Under the pieces are notes generated by a model that saw nothing but the letters and a program-made list of their open reading frames with translations, made no database searches and was not told the DNA's origin. This document shows, piece after piece, positions 26,483 to 35,887 of a stretch of 64,000 nucleotides of DNA; position 1 is the first letter of the stretch; each line of letters starts with the position of its first letter. Position numbers and translations under genes: made by a program. The stretch covers positions 1 to 64,000 of the forward strand of contig CALUXY010000002.1 of assembly GCA_944324855.1 (NCBI GenBank). The letters run 5' to 3'. The DNA comes from Candidatus Gastranaerophilales bacterium (GTDB lineage: Bacteria > Cyanobacteriota > Vampirovibrionia > Gastranaerophilales > Gastranaerophilaceae).

Positions 26483-28111
26483 TTAAGTAAATAGTTTGAA
26501 GGTAGAGGCAATATTGTCTTTTGCTATTTGTTTAAGCGAGTCTATTTCTGTTTGTATAGCAGATCGCTCTTCTTCAAGTTGATTTAATTCTGTTGAATAT
26601 TTTGTATCTTTTGAGTCAATTGCTGCCATTTCTGCTTCATATTCACTATCAGCGTTCATTATTTCCTGATCGTTACTTACTTCTCTCAATCCAGGATTTG
26701 ATGATGCAGTTATGTTATCGATTTCATTTGTATCTTCATCAAAAGTTGCAAGCACAACCTGTGCGTTTTTAATCATACTTGTAACCCAGGTTGAACTTTT
26801 TGCATTAGCATCATTTATTTCCTTACATCCGCCTGCAGATTTGATTGCATAAAAGATTCTTTCGTAATACGGGCCTTTATCAGGATCGTGATATTCTGTG
26901 TGTGTATCTTTACTTTGTGAGTTAAATGTTACAACATCATCGCAGTATTGTTTATAATTAGCCAGATTAGTTTCGACTGTTTCCTGATCGTAACCTTTTG
27001 AAGTCAAGAATGTATCTAAATCTGCTTGTGCTGCCTCACGTGCCTTTTCTATTTCTGCGGATTTGATATTATTACCAATTTCTTGAAGTACATCACCGAT
27101 ATTTGTACAACCATTGAATGTTGAAATTGTATTTTTTATTGTTTCAGAATAAATATCTGTTGCATCAGTCGCATTTAAAATACCTGTTAAAATTCCTGTA
27201 TTATTAAGTTTATATTGTCCTCCGTTTAACAATAATTTTAGTTTTGTTAAATCATCAATGACTTGTTTATCCGCTTCATCTGTTTTTGCATCTTCAGTTT
27301 CTTTATCATAGTAAATGTAGATATCTTTATTCGGCTGATTGATTGCTACCAAATTTTGGACATTGTTAGGATTATCAAAAATTTCTGCAATATTGAAATT
27401 TGAAACATAATCCAAAATTGTTTGAACAGAACCATTATAGTACTCTGTTCCTTTCAGAGTATTAATATTAGTTCTAAGTTCTGTTAAATAAGAGCCATTT
27501 GAGGGTAAATAAGCACCTGATTGTGCATTTTGTGTGTATGCAGCAATAGAAAACAATGCATTTGCAGCATTATATAAATTAGATTTAGGTGGATTTGATA
27601 CTACTCCTTTGAGATAAGTATATTCAGATGTAAAATCTGTATCATACGGTTTAATATTCCAACCTTTTCTAATATCTTCTTCAACAACTTTTTGAGCCTC
27701 GATATATTCATCTGTGTGAACATCTTTAATATATCTGATATTCATTCCATCTAAAAAGTTGAATAAATCTTCTCCTGAATCATTATATGCTTTACATACC
27801 TCTTGCGGCATATAAAGTTTTCCGTCATTAATGTCTTGTACGTAGTAAACATTACCTGCAGATTTATCATCTGCGGTGTAACGCATTAAATTATTATAAC
27901 TGCCTTCTAACCAATGGACTTTTCCTTCTTTATCATAAGTTCTGGTTTCTATTTGCGTAGCATCAAGGGCATTAATATATTTTTCATATACACGGTCTGA
28001 ATCATTTGCAAGACGAAGTTTTTGTGCCTGCAAGTACTGTGCACGGTGTTCTACCGTGTGCTGCCTTGCAGTTAAACTTAATAATCTTGCTTGTGATGCT
28101 GCTAATCCCAT
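26483..28111 (-). CDS. SQAR-family protein, long paralogue
   Basis: The 542-residue protein begins MGLAASQARLLSLTAR and continues as a long helix to about residue 50. It ends in a coiled coil (about 490-542) with AAIDSKDTKYSTELNQLEEE and a terminal STFKLF. The same ends occur in the 295-residue protein at 40728, while the centres differ in length and sequence. No signal peptide or membrane helix is visible. Helical conserved ends around a variable centre recall flagellin-like and other self-assembling axial proteins, but no homology is claimed. AGGAA lies about 10 bases upstream. Function is unknown. Confidence 0.65.
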   Translation of the reverse strand: MGLAASQARLLSLTARQHTVEHRAQYLQAQKLRLANDSDRVYEKYINALDATQIETRTYDKEGKVHWLEGSYNNLMRYTADDKSAGNVYYVQDINDGKLYMPQEVCKAYNDSGEDLFNFLDGMNIRYIKDVHTDEYIEAQKVVEEDIRKGWNIKPYDTDFTSEYTYLKGVVSNPPKSNLYNAANALFSIAAYTQNAQSGAYLPSNGSYLTELRTNINTLKGTEYYNGSVQTILDYVSNFNIAEIFDNPNNVQNLVAINQPNKDIYIYYDKETEDAKTDEADKQVIDDLTKLKLLLNGGQYKLNNTGILTGILNATDATDIYSETIKNTISTFNGCTNIGDVLQEIGNNIKSAEIEKAREAAQADLDTFLTSKGYDQETVETNLANYKQYCDDVVTFNSQSKDTHTEYHDPDKGPYYERIFYAIKSAGGCKEINDANAKSSTWVTSMIKNAQVVLATFDEDTNEIDNITASSNPGLREVSNDQEIMNADSEYEAEMAAIDSKDTKYSTELNQLEEERSAIQTEIDSLKQIAKDNIASTFKLFT

Positions 28112-28198
28112 TTCTTAAGAATTCCTAATCCAAAATAAATAGTACGTACACCATGATTTACGGTATATTTAGTATTTATCTTTAGAATTCAAATGGAA

Positions 28199-28633
28199 TT
28201 ATTTACAATTCTTAATGTAATCAATTAAACCAAACAAAGCGTATTCATAAGATTTTTCTTTAAAACCGATGACTTGTCCTATAGAAACTCCGGAAATTAG
28301 TGATTGATGCCTAAATTCTTCTCTGGCATGAATATTTGTCATATGAACTTCTACTGTCGGTAGAGATTTTGAAGATATTGCATCTCTTATTGCAACGCTT
28401 GTATGAGTAAAACCACCTGCATTTATAATCATGCCATCAGCATCAGTTGCTTGAATTTTATCGATTATCTCTCCTTCATGATTACTTTGAAAAGTTTCTA
28501 TTTCAACATCTTGTTTTGATGCAAGATTCATGATTTTAGATTCTATATCTGCAAGGGTTAAATTCCCGTATTTTTCAGGTTCTCTTGTCCCTAACATATT
28601 AAGATTTGGTCCGTTTAATAAAAGTATTTTCAT
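28199..28633 (-). CDS. aroQ: 3-dehydroquinate dehydratase, type II
   Basis: AroQ dehydrates 3-dehydroquinate to 3-dehydroshikimate in the shikimate pathway. The 144-residue protein has NGPNLNMLGTREPEKYG at the N-terminus with the catalytic Tyr, INAGGFTHTSVAIRDA, and VEVHMTNIHAREEFRH containing the active-site His and Arg. Length is normal for the dodecameric type II enzyme. GAGG is 5 bases before the ATG. It is divergent from folE2. Confidence 0.95.
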   Translation of the reverse strand: MKILLLNGPNLNMLGTREPEKYGNLTLADIESKIMNLASKQDVEIETFQSNHEGEIIDKIQATDADGMIINAGGFTHTSVAIRDAISSKSLPTVEVHMTNIHAREEFRHQSLISGVSIGQVIGFKEKSYEYALFGLIDYIKNCK

Positions 28634-28671
28634 ATTAACCTCTGTTTCTATTTCATGATATTATTATAAAT

Positions 28672-29463
28672 ATGAAAGATATTCAAAATTTAACTGATAA
28701 TAGAGGAGTTGAGATACAAAAAGTCGGAATTAAGGATATAGAATTCCCGCTTGTTATCCAACGCAAAGACAAAGAAAATCAAGAAGTTTATGCAAAGGTA
28801 AAAATGAGTGTTGCTCTTCCGTCACACTACAAAGGAACGCATATGTCACGCTTTGTAGAATGTCTAAACGATTGGCGTGAAAAAAATCTTTTGGGAGTTG
28901 ATATTGAAGGTTGTGTTCAAGATCTTATCGAAAGACTAAATGCCAAATCAGGATATCTGAAATTCTCGTTCAAATACTTTATTGATAAGAAATCTCCGGT
29001 AACAGGGATTTCTGCGCCTATGTGTTATGATTGTTCGTTTGAAGGAATTTTAAAAGACTATGGTGAAGAAGACGAAGAGTATACATTTAAGCTTGGTGTA
29101 AAAGTTCCGGTTACAACGCTTTGTCCGTGTTCAAAAGAAATATCTGATTTTGGGGCTCATAATCAACGTGCAATTGTATCTGTTAAAGTTTCGTATGATA
29201 GAGATGAACATATCTGGATAGAAGATTTAATAAAAATGATTGAAGAGTCAGCTTCGTGTAGTCTCTACTCTTTATTAAAAAGGGAAGATGAAAAGTATGT
29301 GACTGAACATGCGTACAAGAACCCTAAATTTGTTGAAGATGTTTTGCGTGATGTTGTCATTGCACTCAGAAATAACGATATAGTTGATTCGTTCGAAGTA
29401 GAATGCGAATCAATTGAGAGTATACACAACCATTCTGCTTGGGCATATCAACAAGAAGGATAG
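28672..29463 (+). CDS. folE2: GTP cyclohydrolase FolE2 (type IB)
   Basis: FolE2 converts GTP to 7,8-dihydroneopterin triphosphate, the entry to both folate and queuosine synthesis. The 263-residue protein has HMSRFVE, MCYDCSFEG and TTLCPCSKEISDFGAHNQRA, where the Cys, His and Glu form the metal site. It is unrelated in sequence to FolE and is often used when zinc is scarce. There is no Shine-Dalgarno sequence; TATTAT (28659-28664) ends 7 bases before ATG, implying a leaderless mRNA. queH and tgt, later steps of queuosine formation, are elsewhere in this window. Confidence 0.94.
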   Translation: MKDIQNLTDNRGVEIQKVGIKDIEFPLVIQRKDKENQEVYAKVKMSVALPSHYKGTHMSRFVECLNDWREKNLLGVDIEGCVQDLIERLNAKSGYLKFSFKYFIDKKSPVTGISAPMCYDCSFEGILKDYGEEDEEYTFKLGVKVPVTTLCPCSKEISDFGAHNQRAIVSVKVSYDRDEHIWIEDLIKMIEESASCSLYSLLKREDEKYVTEHAYKNPKFVEDVLRDVVIALRNNDIVDSFEVECESIESIHNHSAWAYQQEG

Positions 29464-29482
29464 AGAAAACTTATAAATTTAT

Positions 29483-30832
29483 TTATTTCCCGTGTCTTTT
29501 GTAGAAATCTTCAATAAAACCTGTATTAAAGTTACCGCTCATAAATACTTCATCTTCAACAATTTCTTGATGGAAAGGTATTGTTGTTTTTATTCCGGTA
29601 ACAACATATTCTTTTAATGCTTGATACATTCTGCGCCTTGCTGCGTTTCTTGTTTCGCCCCAGCAGATAAGTTTACCAATCATTGAATCATAATACGGTG
29701 GAATTGAATATCCCGGGTAAACATGAGAATCTACTCTTATACCGAAACCGCCTGGTGCAAAGTATCCGTCAATTTTCCCTGGACAAGGCATAAAGTCCTT
29801 ATCAGGATCTTCCGCATTAATACGACATTCAATCGCATGACCTCTGAGTTGTACTTGATCCTGCGTATAACCAAGTTTTTCTCCTGTGGCAACAAGGATT
29901 TGTTCTCTTACAATGTCGATTTGAGAAATCATTTCAGTAACGCAGTGTTCAACCTGAACACGTGTATTCATTTCCATAAAGTACCATTTGCCATCATGGT
30001 CAAGTAAGAACTCACAAGTTCCTGCGCCTTCGTAATTAATTGCTTTTGCGGCTCTTACAGCTGCGGCTCCCATTTCTGCACGGGTCTTTTCATCAATTGC
30101 CGGAGAAGGGGCTTCTTCTAAAAGTTTTTGGTGACGTCTTTGTATAGAGCAGTCTCTTTCTCCTAAGTGAATAACGTTGCCATGTTGGTCTGCCAATATT
30201 TGAACTTCAATATGTCTAGGGTTTTCAAGATATTTTTCGGCATACACGTCAGGATTACCAAAGAAACTTTGAGCCTCTGACTGGCAAAGATTAAGATTAA
30301 CTTCTACATCTGCATCTTCTCTACAGATTCTCATTCCCTTGCCGCCGCCGCCGGCTGTTGCTTTTAATATGATAGGATATCCAACCTTGTGTGCAAAAGC
30401 TTGAACTTCTTCGACTGTTTTTACTATTCCTGTTCCAGGAGTTACAGGAACGTCATTTTCAATCATTGTTTTTCTTGCGGTTGCTTTATCTCCCATTTTT
30501 CTCATTGCTTCTGCTGTCGGACCAATAAACTTGATACCGTGTTGATCGCAAATATCAACAAAATCAGCCCTTTCTGACATGAAACCATAGCCAGGGTGAA
30601 TAGCATCTGCACCGGTCATAATTGCTGTAGACATTATTGCAGGAATACTCAAATAACTTTTATTGCTTGGCGCAGGTCCAATACAGTATGCATCGGTTGC
30701 TAATCTAACATGTAATGAATCCGCATCCGCTTCTGAATAAATTGCAACAGTCGGAATCCCGAGTTCACGACACGCTCTGATTACCCTTACTGCAATCTCA
30801 CCTCTATTTGCAACTAAAACCTTTTTAAACAT
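29483..30832 (-). CDS. accC: Acetyl-CoA carboxylase biotin carboxylase subunit
   Basis: AccC carboxylates biotin on AccB using ATP and bicarbonate, the first half-reaction of fatty acid synthesis. The 449-residue protein begins MFKKVLVANRGEIAVRVIRA and has the ATP-grasp glycine loop KATAGGGGKGMR, EMNTRVQVEHCVTE and a standard C-terminal domain. The ATG at 30832 is preferred to an in-frame ATG at 30838 because GGGAAG then has proper spacing and the product aligns with AccC N-termini. It follows accB, separated by a gap containing a 10-bp hairpin. Confidence 0.96.
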   Translation of the reverse strand: MFKKVLVANRGEIAVRVIRACRELGIPTVAIYSEADADSLHVRLATDAYCIGPAPSNKSYLSIPAIMSTAIMTGADAIHPGYGFMSERADFVDICDQHGIKFIGPTAEAMRKMGDKATARKTMIENDVPVTPGTGIVKTVEEVQAFAHKVGYPIILKATAGGGGKGMRICREDADVEVNLNLCQSEAQSFFGNPDVYAEKYLENPRHIEVQILADQHGNVIHLGERDCSIQRRHQKLLEEAPSPAIDEKTRAEMGAAAVRAAKAINYEGAGTCEFLLDHDGKWYFMEMNTRVQVEHCVTEMISQIDIVREQILVATGEKLGYTQDQVQLRGHAIECRINAEDPDKDFMPCPGKIDGYFAPGGFGIRVDSHVYPGYSIPPYYDSMIGKLICWGETRNAARRRMYQALKEYVVTGIKTTIPFHQEIVEDEVFMSGNFNTGFIEDFYKRHGK

Positions 30833-30855
30833 AACCATCTTCCCAATCTTATATT

Positions 30856-30885
30856 AATTCGAGGCAGAATAAACCGCCTCGAATT
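30856..30885. other. Intercistronic stem-loop between accB and accC
   Basis: A perfect 10-bp stem, AATTCGAGGC with GCCTCGAATT, encloses a 10-base loop in the 69-base gap between accB and accC. There is no T run on the transcribed strand, so it is more likely an mRNA-stabilising or processing hairpin than a full terminator. Confidence 0.7.
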
Positions 30886-30901
30886 TTACACTTCTTACAA
30901 A

Positions 30902-31360
30902 CTATTCAATATACATTAGAGTTTGACCGTATTCTACAGGTTGTCCGTCTTTAACACAGATTTCTGTGACTGTACCTGCAAACTCTGATTCGATTTCGTT
31001 CATTAACTTCATTGCTTCAACTATACAAACAACGTCACCTTGCGAAATAGATTTACCTACTTCAACAAACGGTGCAGCATCCGGAGAAGGTGCAGAATAG
31101 AAAGTACCTACCATCGGTGAAGTAATAGCTTTACCTTTATGAGCATCTGCTTTTGGTGTTTCTGCTTGCACAGGAGCCGCTTGCTGCGGTGCTGCTTGCG
31201 GTACAGAATATGCAGGAGAAGGTGCTGCAGCTGCGATTACTTCAGGTAAATCTTTTCTAATTGTTATTGCTTGTTCTCCTTCTTCAAGCGATATTTCTGT
31301 AAGTCCGTTATCTGATATAACTTTAGCTAATTTTTCTATATAATCTACGTCAAATTTCAT
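30902..31360 (-). CDS. accB: Biotin carboxyl carrier protein of acetyl-CoA carboxylase
   Basis: AccB carries biotin between AccC and the carboxyltransferase. The 152-residue protein has an N-terminal helical segment, an Ala/Pro/Gln-rich flexible linker (about 42-75) and a C-terminal biotinyl domain with EAMKLM at 115-120, where K118 is the biotinylated lysine. AAGGA lies 6 bases upstream of ATG. It lies between efp and accC in the same orientation; birA, also in this window, is the expected modifying enzyme. Confidence 0.96.
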   Translation of the reverse strand: MKFDVDYIEKLAKVISDNGLTEISLEEGEQAITIRKDLPEVIAAAAPSPAYSVPQAAPQQAAPVQAETPKADAHKGKAITSPMVGTFYSAPSPDAAPFVEVGKSISQGDVVCIVEAMKLMNEIESEFAGTVTEICVKDGQPVEYGQTLMYIE

Positions 31361-31381
31361 TTTGTATCCTTCTTTATATTA

Positions 31382-31939
31382 CTAGCAGCGATCCAAGTAT
31401 TCGTTAGTACGAGTATCAACTCTTATGACATCTCCGTTAACAACAAAGAACGGAACATTCACAACGGCGCCTGTTTCTAATGTTGCAGGCTTTGTACCGC
31501 CTTGAGAAGTGTTTCCTTTTTCTGATGGCGGAGTATCAACAACTTCCAACTCAACGTGAGCAGGAATATCAAGTCCGATGATTTTACCGTCATGGAACAA
31601 TACTTGAACATTCATATTTTCTTTTAAATATTTTTTACTATCTCCGATATGGTTTTCAGGAACAGGGATTTGTTCATAAGATTCCATATCCATCATTACG
31701 TAATCATTTCCTTCTTTGTAAAGGTATTGCATTTCACGTCTGTCAAGAGTTGCTTTTGCAACTTTTTCACCGGCTCTGAATGTTTTTTCAACAACTTGTC
31801 CGGTTTCAACGTTTTTCAATTTTGAACGTACAAATGCCGCTCCTTTACCCGGTTTTACGTGTAAAAATTCTACTACAGACCAAAGTCCGTTATCTAATTG
31901 TAATGTTAAACCTGTTTTAAGATCGTTTACAGAAATCAT
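31382..31939 (-). CDS. efp: Elongation factor P
   Basis: EF-P relieves ribosome stalling at polyproline. The 185-residue protein starts MISVNDLKTGLTLQLD; the ATG at 31939 has AAGGAG about 6 bases upstream, whereas an upstream in-frame ATG at 31966 has none. The loop HVKPGKGAAFVR places Lys32 at the position modified in many bacteria. All three beta-barrel domains are present, ending in VDTRTNEYLDRC. It heads an efp-accB-accC group, an order shared with Cyanobacteria and Firmicutes. Confidence 0.95.
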   Translation of the reverse strand: MISVNDLKTGLTLQLDNGLWSVVEFLHVKPGKGAAFVRSKLKNVETGQVVEKTFRAGEKVAKATLDRREMQYLYKEGNDYVMMDMESYEQIPVPENHIGDSKKYLKENMNVQVLFHDGKIIGLDIPAHVELEVVDTPPSEKGNTSQGGTKPATLETGAVVNVPFFVVNGDVIRVDTRTNEYLDRC

Positions 31940-32084
31940 AAAAACTCCTTTGAAATATGTCTTCACTTTTTCTTGATGATAACATAAACCAACTATTTTT
32001 CAAAATCAAATGTAAATTATTATTTATATGCTAGCAAAAAAAAATGTTATTGGGTTTTAAATAGTTATATAAAAGGTTAGTGAA

Positions 32085-33002
32085 ATGACAGAAATCCAAG
32101 CAATATCAAATAATTTAATAACTCAGACAATTAATAACTCTGCCCAGAACAATGTTCAACAAGTAAAAAAAGCAGAAGTTGTTTCTGATACTTTTCAAAA
32201 AAGTACACCTAAACCAACAAATACGCAAAATCTGCCCAAAAAACCTAAAATATCAAATAAAACATTATCAAAAGTTATTGATGCTGCAACTTCCGTAATC
32301 TTATTGGGTGGTTTATTCTTTCTCCCTGATTTAATTTTTGCGGTAAAAAATAAAAAAGCTAATAATATTTTAGGAAAATATAAAAATTTCAAGCCTATTA
32401 TAGGAGAAGTTATAACATCTCAAAAACAAGAAACTCTTAAAAACGGGTTAACTAAGATAACTCTTGAAAATATTAAAGGCAAATTCAAGTTTAATGAAAT
32501 TATGATTGTCGATAAAAAAGGTAATATTAAACAAAGGATTCTTATCCGTAAAGAAGAATTACCAAATGGAAAGTATATTGTAAGAAATATTAAATCATAT
32601 AAAGGGAATAATCTTGCAAATAATAAAGATTTAGCCAAAAATTATAATAAATACTTATTTAAGGAATATAGACGATCTTCTTCTGTTAACAAAGAATATA
32701 AAGCAATTATAAAAAGGCAGAATGAAGAAACTAAAGTTATTAACTGTGTTGGAACATCAGACGGAAAACCGGTATTTAACACTACTCTTACACCAACGCA
32801 TAAAATAAATACGGCATATTTGTATGACAATGATAGATGTATTGGTATTGATAAACAATTTGTTCCAAGAAGCAGCAAAGAAGAGCAGTATAGTATTGTA
32901 AATATCCCGACTCAAGGAATCCATAATAAACAATATGATTTAAATACTGATGGGCAGCAATATGATAAAAGATATCTTAATAAATTGCTTCAAAACTTTT
33001 AA
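32085..33002 (+). CDS. Hypothetical protein with one membrane segment
   Basis: The 305-residue protein is not recognised. The first 55 residues are Asn/Gln/Thr/Pro-rich and probably disordered. One hydrophobic segment lies at about 64-88 (VIDAATSVILLGGLFFLPDLIF). The remaining 215 residues are very Lys/Asn-rich, and the region KNGLTKITLENIKGKF onward is beta-like. No signal peptide cleavage site is clear. AAGG lies upstream of the ATG. Composition matches other lineage-specific proteins here rather than transferred DNA. Confidence 0.55.
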   Translation: MTEIQAISNNLITQTINNSAQNNVQQVKKAEVVSDTFQKSTPKPTNTQNLPKKPKISNKTLSKVIDAATSVILLGGLFFLPDLIFAVKNKKANNILGKYKNFKPIIGEVITSQKQETLKNGLTKITLENIKGKFKFNEIMIVDKKGNIKQRILIRKEELPNGKYIVRNIKSYKGNNLANNKDLAKNYNKYLFKEYRRSSSVNKEYKAIIKRQNEETKVINCVGTSDGKPVFNTTLTPTHKINTAYLYDNDRCIGIDKQFVPRSSKEEQYSIVNIPTQGIHNKQYDLNTDGQQYDKRYLNKLLQNF

Positions 33003-33032
33003 ATTCATTGTGATACCGTAAAGTATCGGGTG

Positions 33033-34463
33033 CTATTTTGGATTGGTTTTTAAAAGAGTATACTTTTTCCCCTCTTTAACAATAACAAAAAACTTATTTA
33101 TATACTCTAAATCATCTTTATTTTTCATATTTTTATTTTTGTAAATTAACATTGATTCCGGATGATTTAATACCGCTTTTTTCAAGTCCGCTAAATTATC
33201 ATCAAGTATCAAATCGGCATAATCTTTTTTATAATTCAAAAATATTGATGGTTTTACCGGCATGTTATATGTCACTAAATGATATGTTGAATTTTGTGCC
33301 AATGTTGAATATTCAACAAGTTCGCTCATGCCGCCTGTGTAAACAACTGTTTTCAGGAGTATAATTGCAGCGAATGTAGCAAATATTGCAATTGATGCAG
33401 GAATTGTGAGCCATTTTTTATCTCTGTTATAAACCCAGTATGCAACCATAAATGCAGCCGGCGGAACTGCCGGTAAAACATAAGTCGGAAGTTTACCGCT
33501 TGCTGCACTAAATAAACCAAATATTACAATAAAATATATAGCGAAAAATAAAATCAATTTGTTTTCAAACCATTTCTTTTTAAAGAAATCAACAATTGAT
33601 GCAATAAAATGAAATGACCAAGGCAGAAATCCTACAAAAAAGACAGGCACAAAATACAAAAATGGTCTTGTTTTACCAAGTGAATCTGCATTGACCAGCC
33701 GTTCAAAATGATGCAGAATAAAATAAACCCAGATAAATTCAAATCCATACTCTTTATACATTGCAGAGTGCCAAGGAAGGTTTATTAAAAGAAATACCAA
33801 AATCCCGGGTAAAATATTTGCAGGTTTGAATATTTCTCGGACATTCTTATTAATCAACCTATAAATACCAATAATTGCAACAGGAAAAACTATTGCCAAA
33901 AGCCCTTTAGCAAGAAAAGCAAATGATGCAAAAGTATAGAATAACCACCACAAATATTTTTTATTTTTATCTTTGACAAAATCCGTTAAGAGTCCGCAAT
34001 AAATAGTCCAGGTTAAAAAAGCCGTAAATACCATATCAATTATTGCAACACGTGTAAGCATCACAAAATATACGTTTGATAAAAGTACTAATGCCGCATA
34101 AAAACCCAATTTAGGCGAATGAATTTTTCTGCCTGTATAATACGTAAAAAATACTGTAATTGCTGCTAATATTACCATTGGGAGTCTTATTGCATACTCA
34201 TGGAATCCAAAAAGTTTTATAGATAATGCTGTGAACCAGAAATATAAAGGCGGTTTTTCAATAAAAGGAACTCCATTTAGCATAAGAAAATTCCAATTAT
34301 GTCCCAATAAATCTCTGGACATAACCGCATATCTTGTTTCATCAACATCAACAAGCGGATATGAACCAATCCCTAAAACTAAAAATATAGCTGACAAAAT
34401 CCCTAAAAGAATCAAATAAAACTTTTCAGGATGTTCTCTATAAAATTCTTTAATCTTTTCCAT
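33033..34463 (-). CDS. ArnT-like glycosyltransferase (GT39/GT83 type)
   Basis: The 476-residue integral membrane protein has about ten or more hydrophobic helices. Its first periplasmic loop carries DVDETRYAVMSRDLL and EKPPLYFW, the hallmark acidic and aromatic motifs of ArnT and protein-mannosyltransferase-like enzymes that use polyprenyl-phosphate sugars. It starts 9 bases after a polyprenyl-phosphate GT2 gene, so the pair probably makes and then transfers a lipid-linked sugar onto a periplasmic acceptor such as lipid A. The sugar cannot be read from sequence. Confidence 0.85.
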   Translation of the reverse strand: MEKIKEFYREHPEKFYLILLGILSAIFLVLGIGSYPLVDVDETRYAVMSRDLLGHNWNFLMLNGVPFIEKPPLYFWFTALSIKLFGFHEYAIRLPMVILAAITVFFTYYTGRKIHSPKLGFYAALVLLSNVYFVMLTRVAIIDMVFTAFLTWTIYCGLLTDFVKDKNKKYLWWLFYTFASFAFLAKGLLAIVFPVAIIGIYRLINKNVREIFKPANILPGILVFLLINLPWHSAMYKEYGFEFIWVYFILHHFERLVNADSLGKTRPFLYFVPVFFVGFLPWSFHFIASIVDFFKKKWFENKLILFFAIYFIVIFGLFSAASGKLPTYVLPAVPPAAFMVAYWVYNRDKKWLTIPASIAIFATFAAIILLKTVVYTGGMSELVEYSTLAQNSTYHLVTYNMPVKPSIFLNYKKDYADLILDDNLADLKKAVLNHPESMLIYKNKNMKNKDDLEYINKFFVIVKEGKKYTLLKTNPK

Positions 34464-34472
34464 AATTATTTC

Positions 34473-35363
34473 CTAAATATTATATTTATCTTTAATAATA
34501 TACAGCGGTCTATGTTTAGCTTCATCATAAATTCTTCCGATATAAGACCCTGCAAATCCAAGTCCCAAAAGTTGAACAGATGCTGCAAAGAAAATTGCAA
34601 ACGTTAACATATTCAACCTGATTAATGCAGCTATCGCAAATAAAAACATAAACAATGATAAATAGTAAATCGCCTGCAGCGGTTTTAGAGAAAATGAAAA
34701 TATACCATTCCCTGCAAGTTTTAACATAGCTTTTAATGGATAATGTGTTTCCCCTGCAAACCTCTCATCTCGGTCAAACTCTATTGGTGCAGACTTAAAT
34801 CCGACCCATGGAACCATACCTCTTATAAATCTGTTGTGCTCCGGCATGCTTTTTAAAACATCTGCAACTTTTTTGGTTATAAGTCTAAAATCTCCGGTAT
34901 CTGCAGGTATTTCAAGATTGCATAACCCATTTAATACTCTGTAAAATCCAAATGCTGTAACCTTTTTGAACGCAGTTTCATTTTGACGTTTTTTACGTTT
35001 CCCGTAAACTATATCAAAACCCTCAAGAGATTTGTTATACATATCAACAATTAATTCCGGCGGGTCCTGCAAATCAGCATCAATAATAGCGATATAATCT
35101 GCATTACTATTTTCAATTCCGGCCGTAACCGCAATTTGATGTCCAAAATTCCTTGAAAAATTAATAACTTTTACATAACTGTTTTCTTCTGAGAATCTTT
35201 TTAATATATCAAAACTGGAATCCTTTGAACCGTCATTAACAAAAAGAAAACTTACGTCCAATCTGTCTGATAAATTGTTTCTTACTTTATCTAAGCGGCT
35301 GACGATTTCATCAAGACAATCTTCCTCATTGTATACAGGAACAATTATATCAAGTGTATTCAA
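34473..35363 (-). CDS. Polyprenyl-phosphate glycosyltransferase, GT2 (ArnC/GtrB-like)
   Basis: The 296-residue enzyme has a GT-A domain with VPVYNEEDCLDEI, FVNDGSKDSS, the DADLQDPPE metal site and RNFGHQIAVTAGI. Two C-terminal membrane helices follow (about 225-275). This layout transfers a sugar from a nucleotide donor to undecaprenyl phosphate. The start codon is TTG at 35363, supported by GAGGAG about 7 bases upstream and no nearby ATG. The ArnT-like gene follows, consistent with a donor/transferase pair. Confidence 0.87.
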   Translation of the reverse strand: MNTLDIIVPVYNEEDCLDEIVSRLDKVRNNLSDRLDVSFLFVNDGSKDSSFDILKRFSEENSYVKVINFSRNFGHQIAVTAGIENSNADYIAIIDADLQDPPELIVDMYNKSLEGFDIVYGKRKKRQNETAFKKVTAFGFYRVLNGLCNLEIPADTGDFRLITKKVADVLKSMPEHNRFIRGMVPWVGFKSAPIEFDRDERFAGETHYPLKAMLKLAGNGIFSFSLKPLQAIYYLSLFMFLFAIAALIRLNMLTFAIFFAASVQLLGLGFAGSYIGRIYDEAKHRPLYIIKDKYNI

Positions 35364-35376
35364 ACTATCACTCCTC

Positions 35377-35886
35377 TTATAGAAATTTCTTTAATTCCAA
35401 TACTTTTTCCCTGAATTCTTCATACGAAGAATTATTTTCTATAACATAATCCCAATCTTTTATATGGTCAAGTCCAATTTCTGTTATATCGTTTTCTCCA
35501 ACAAGAGTCCCGCGTTCTGCTCTGACATCTCTTGTTGCTTCAACTCTGATAGTTATTGCTCCTGCGGTTTTAAATACGTCATACTCATGCTGAACCCTAA
35601 CATCCGTTACCATTATTTTTCCATCTGTTTCAATAATCTTTTCAAGCCAGTAATCCGGATTTTGCGCTCTGCCCCAGTTGCCCAATTCAATTAATCCTGC
35701 CCTATACTGAGGCTTATTCTGTTCGATTTCTTCATACGTTAAATTGTGCTGTCTTCCGTATTCAAGCTTGATAATATCTCCCATCGCACAACGCTTATAT
35801 TCCGGAAGCTCCGCCAGAAGAATTTTTGCAGCTGTATCTTTGCCTGAATACTGTTTCCCTGAAAAAATAACAATCTTGTCAGCCAT
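35377..35886 (-). CDS. P-loop kinase resembling animal-type phosphomevalonate kinase
   Basis: The 169-residue protein has FSGKQYSGKDT (8-18) as P-loop, then MVTDVR, a RAERG segment and GLD...DWDYVIEN near the C-terminus. These occur in the same order as in the animal-type phosphomevalonate kinase family, an NMP-kinase-like fold that lacks the GHMP motifs of bacterial PMK. Deoxynucleoside monophosphate kinases are an alternative. The ATG at 35886 is preferred over 35904 because AAGGGA lies upstream and it leaves a 1-base gap from the transporter stop. No mevalonate genes are nearby. Confidence 0.55.
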   Translation of the reverse strand: MADKIVIFSGKQYSGKDTAAKILLAELPEYKRCAMGDIIKLEYGRQHNLTYEEIEQNKPQYRAGLIELGNWGRAQNPDYWLEKIIETDGKIMVTDVRVQHEYDVFKTAGAITIRVEATRDVRAERGTLVGENDITEIGLDHIKDWDYVIENNSSYEEFREKVLELKKFL

Positions 35887-35887
35887 A

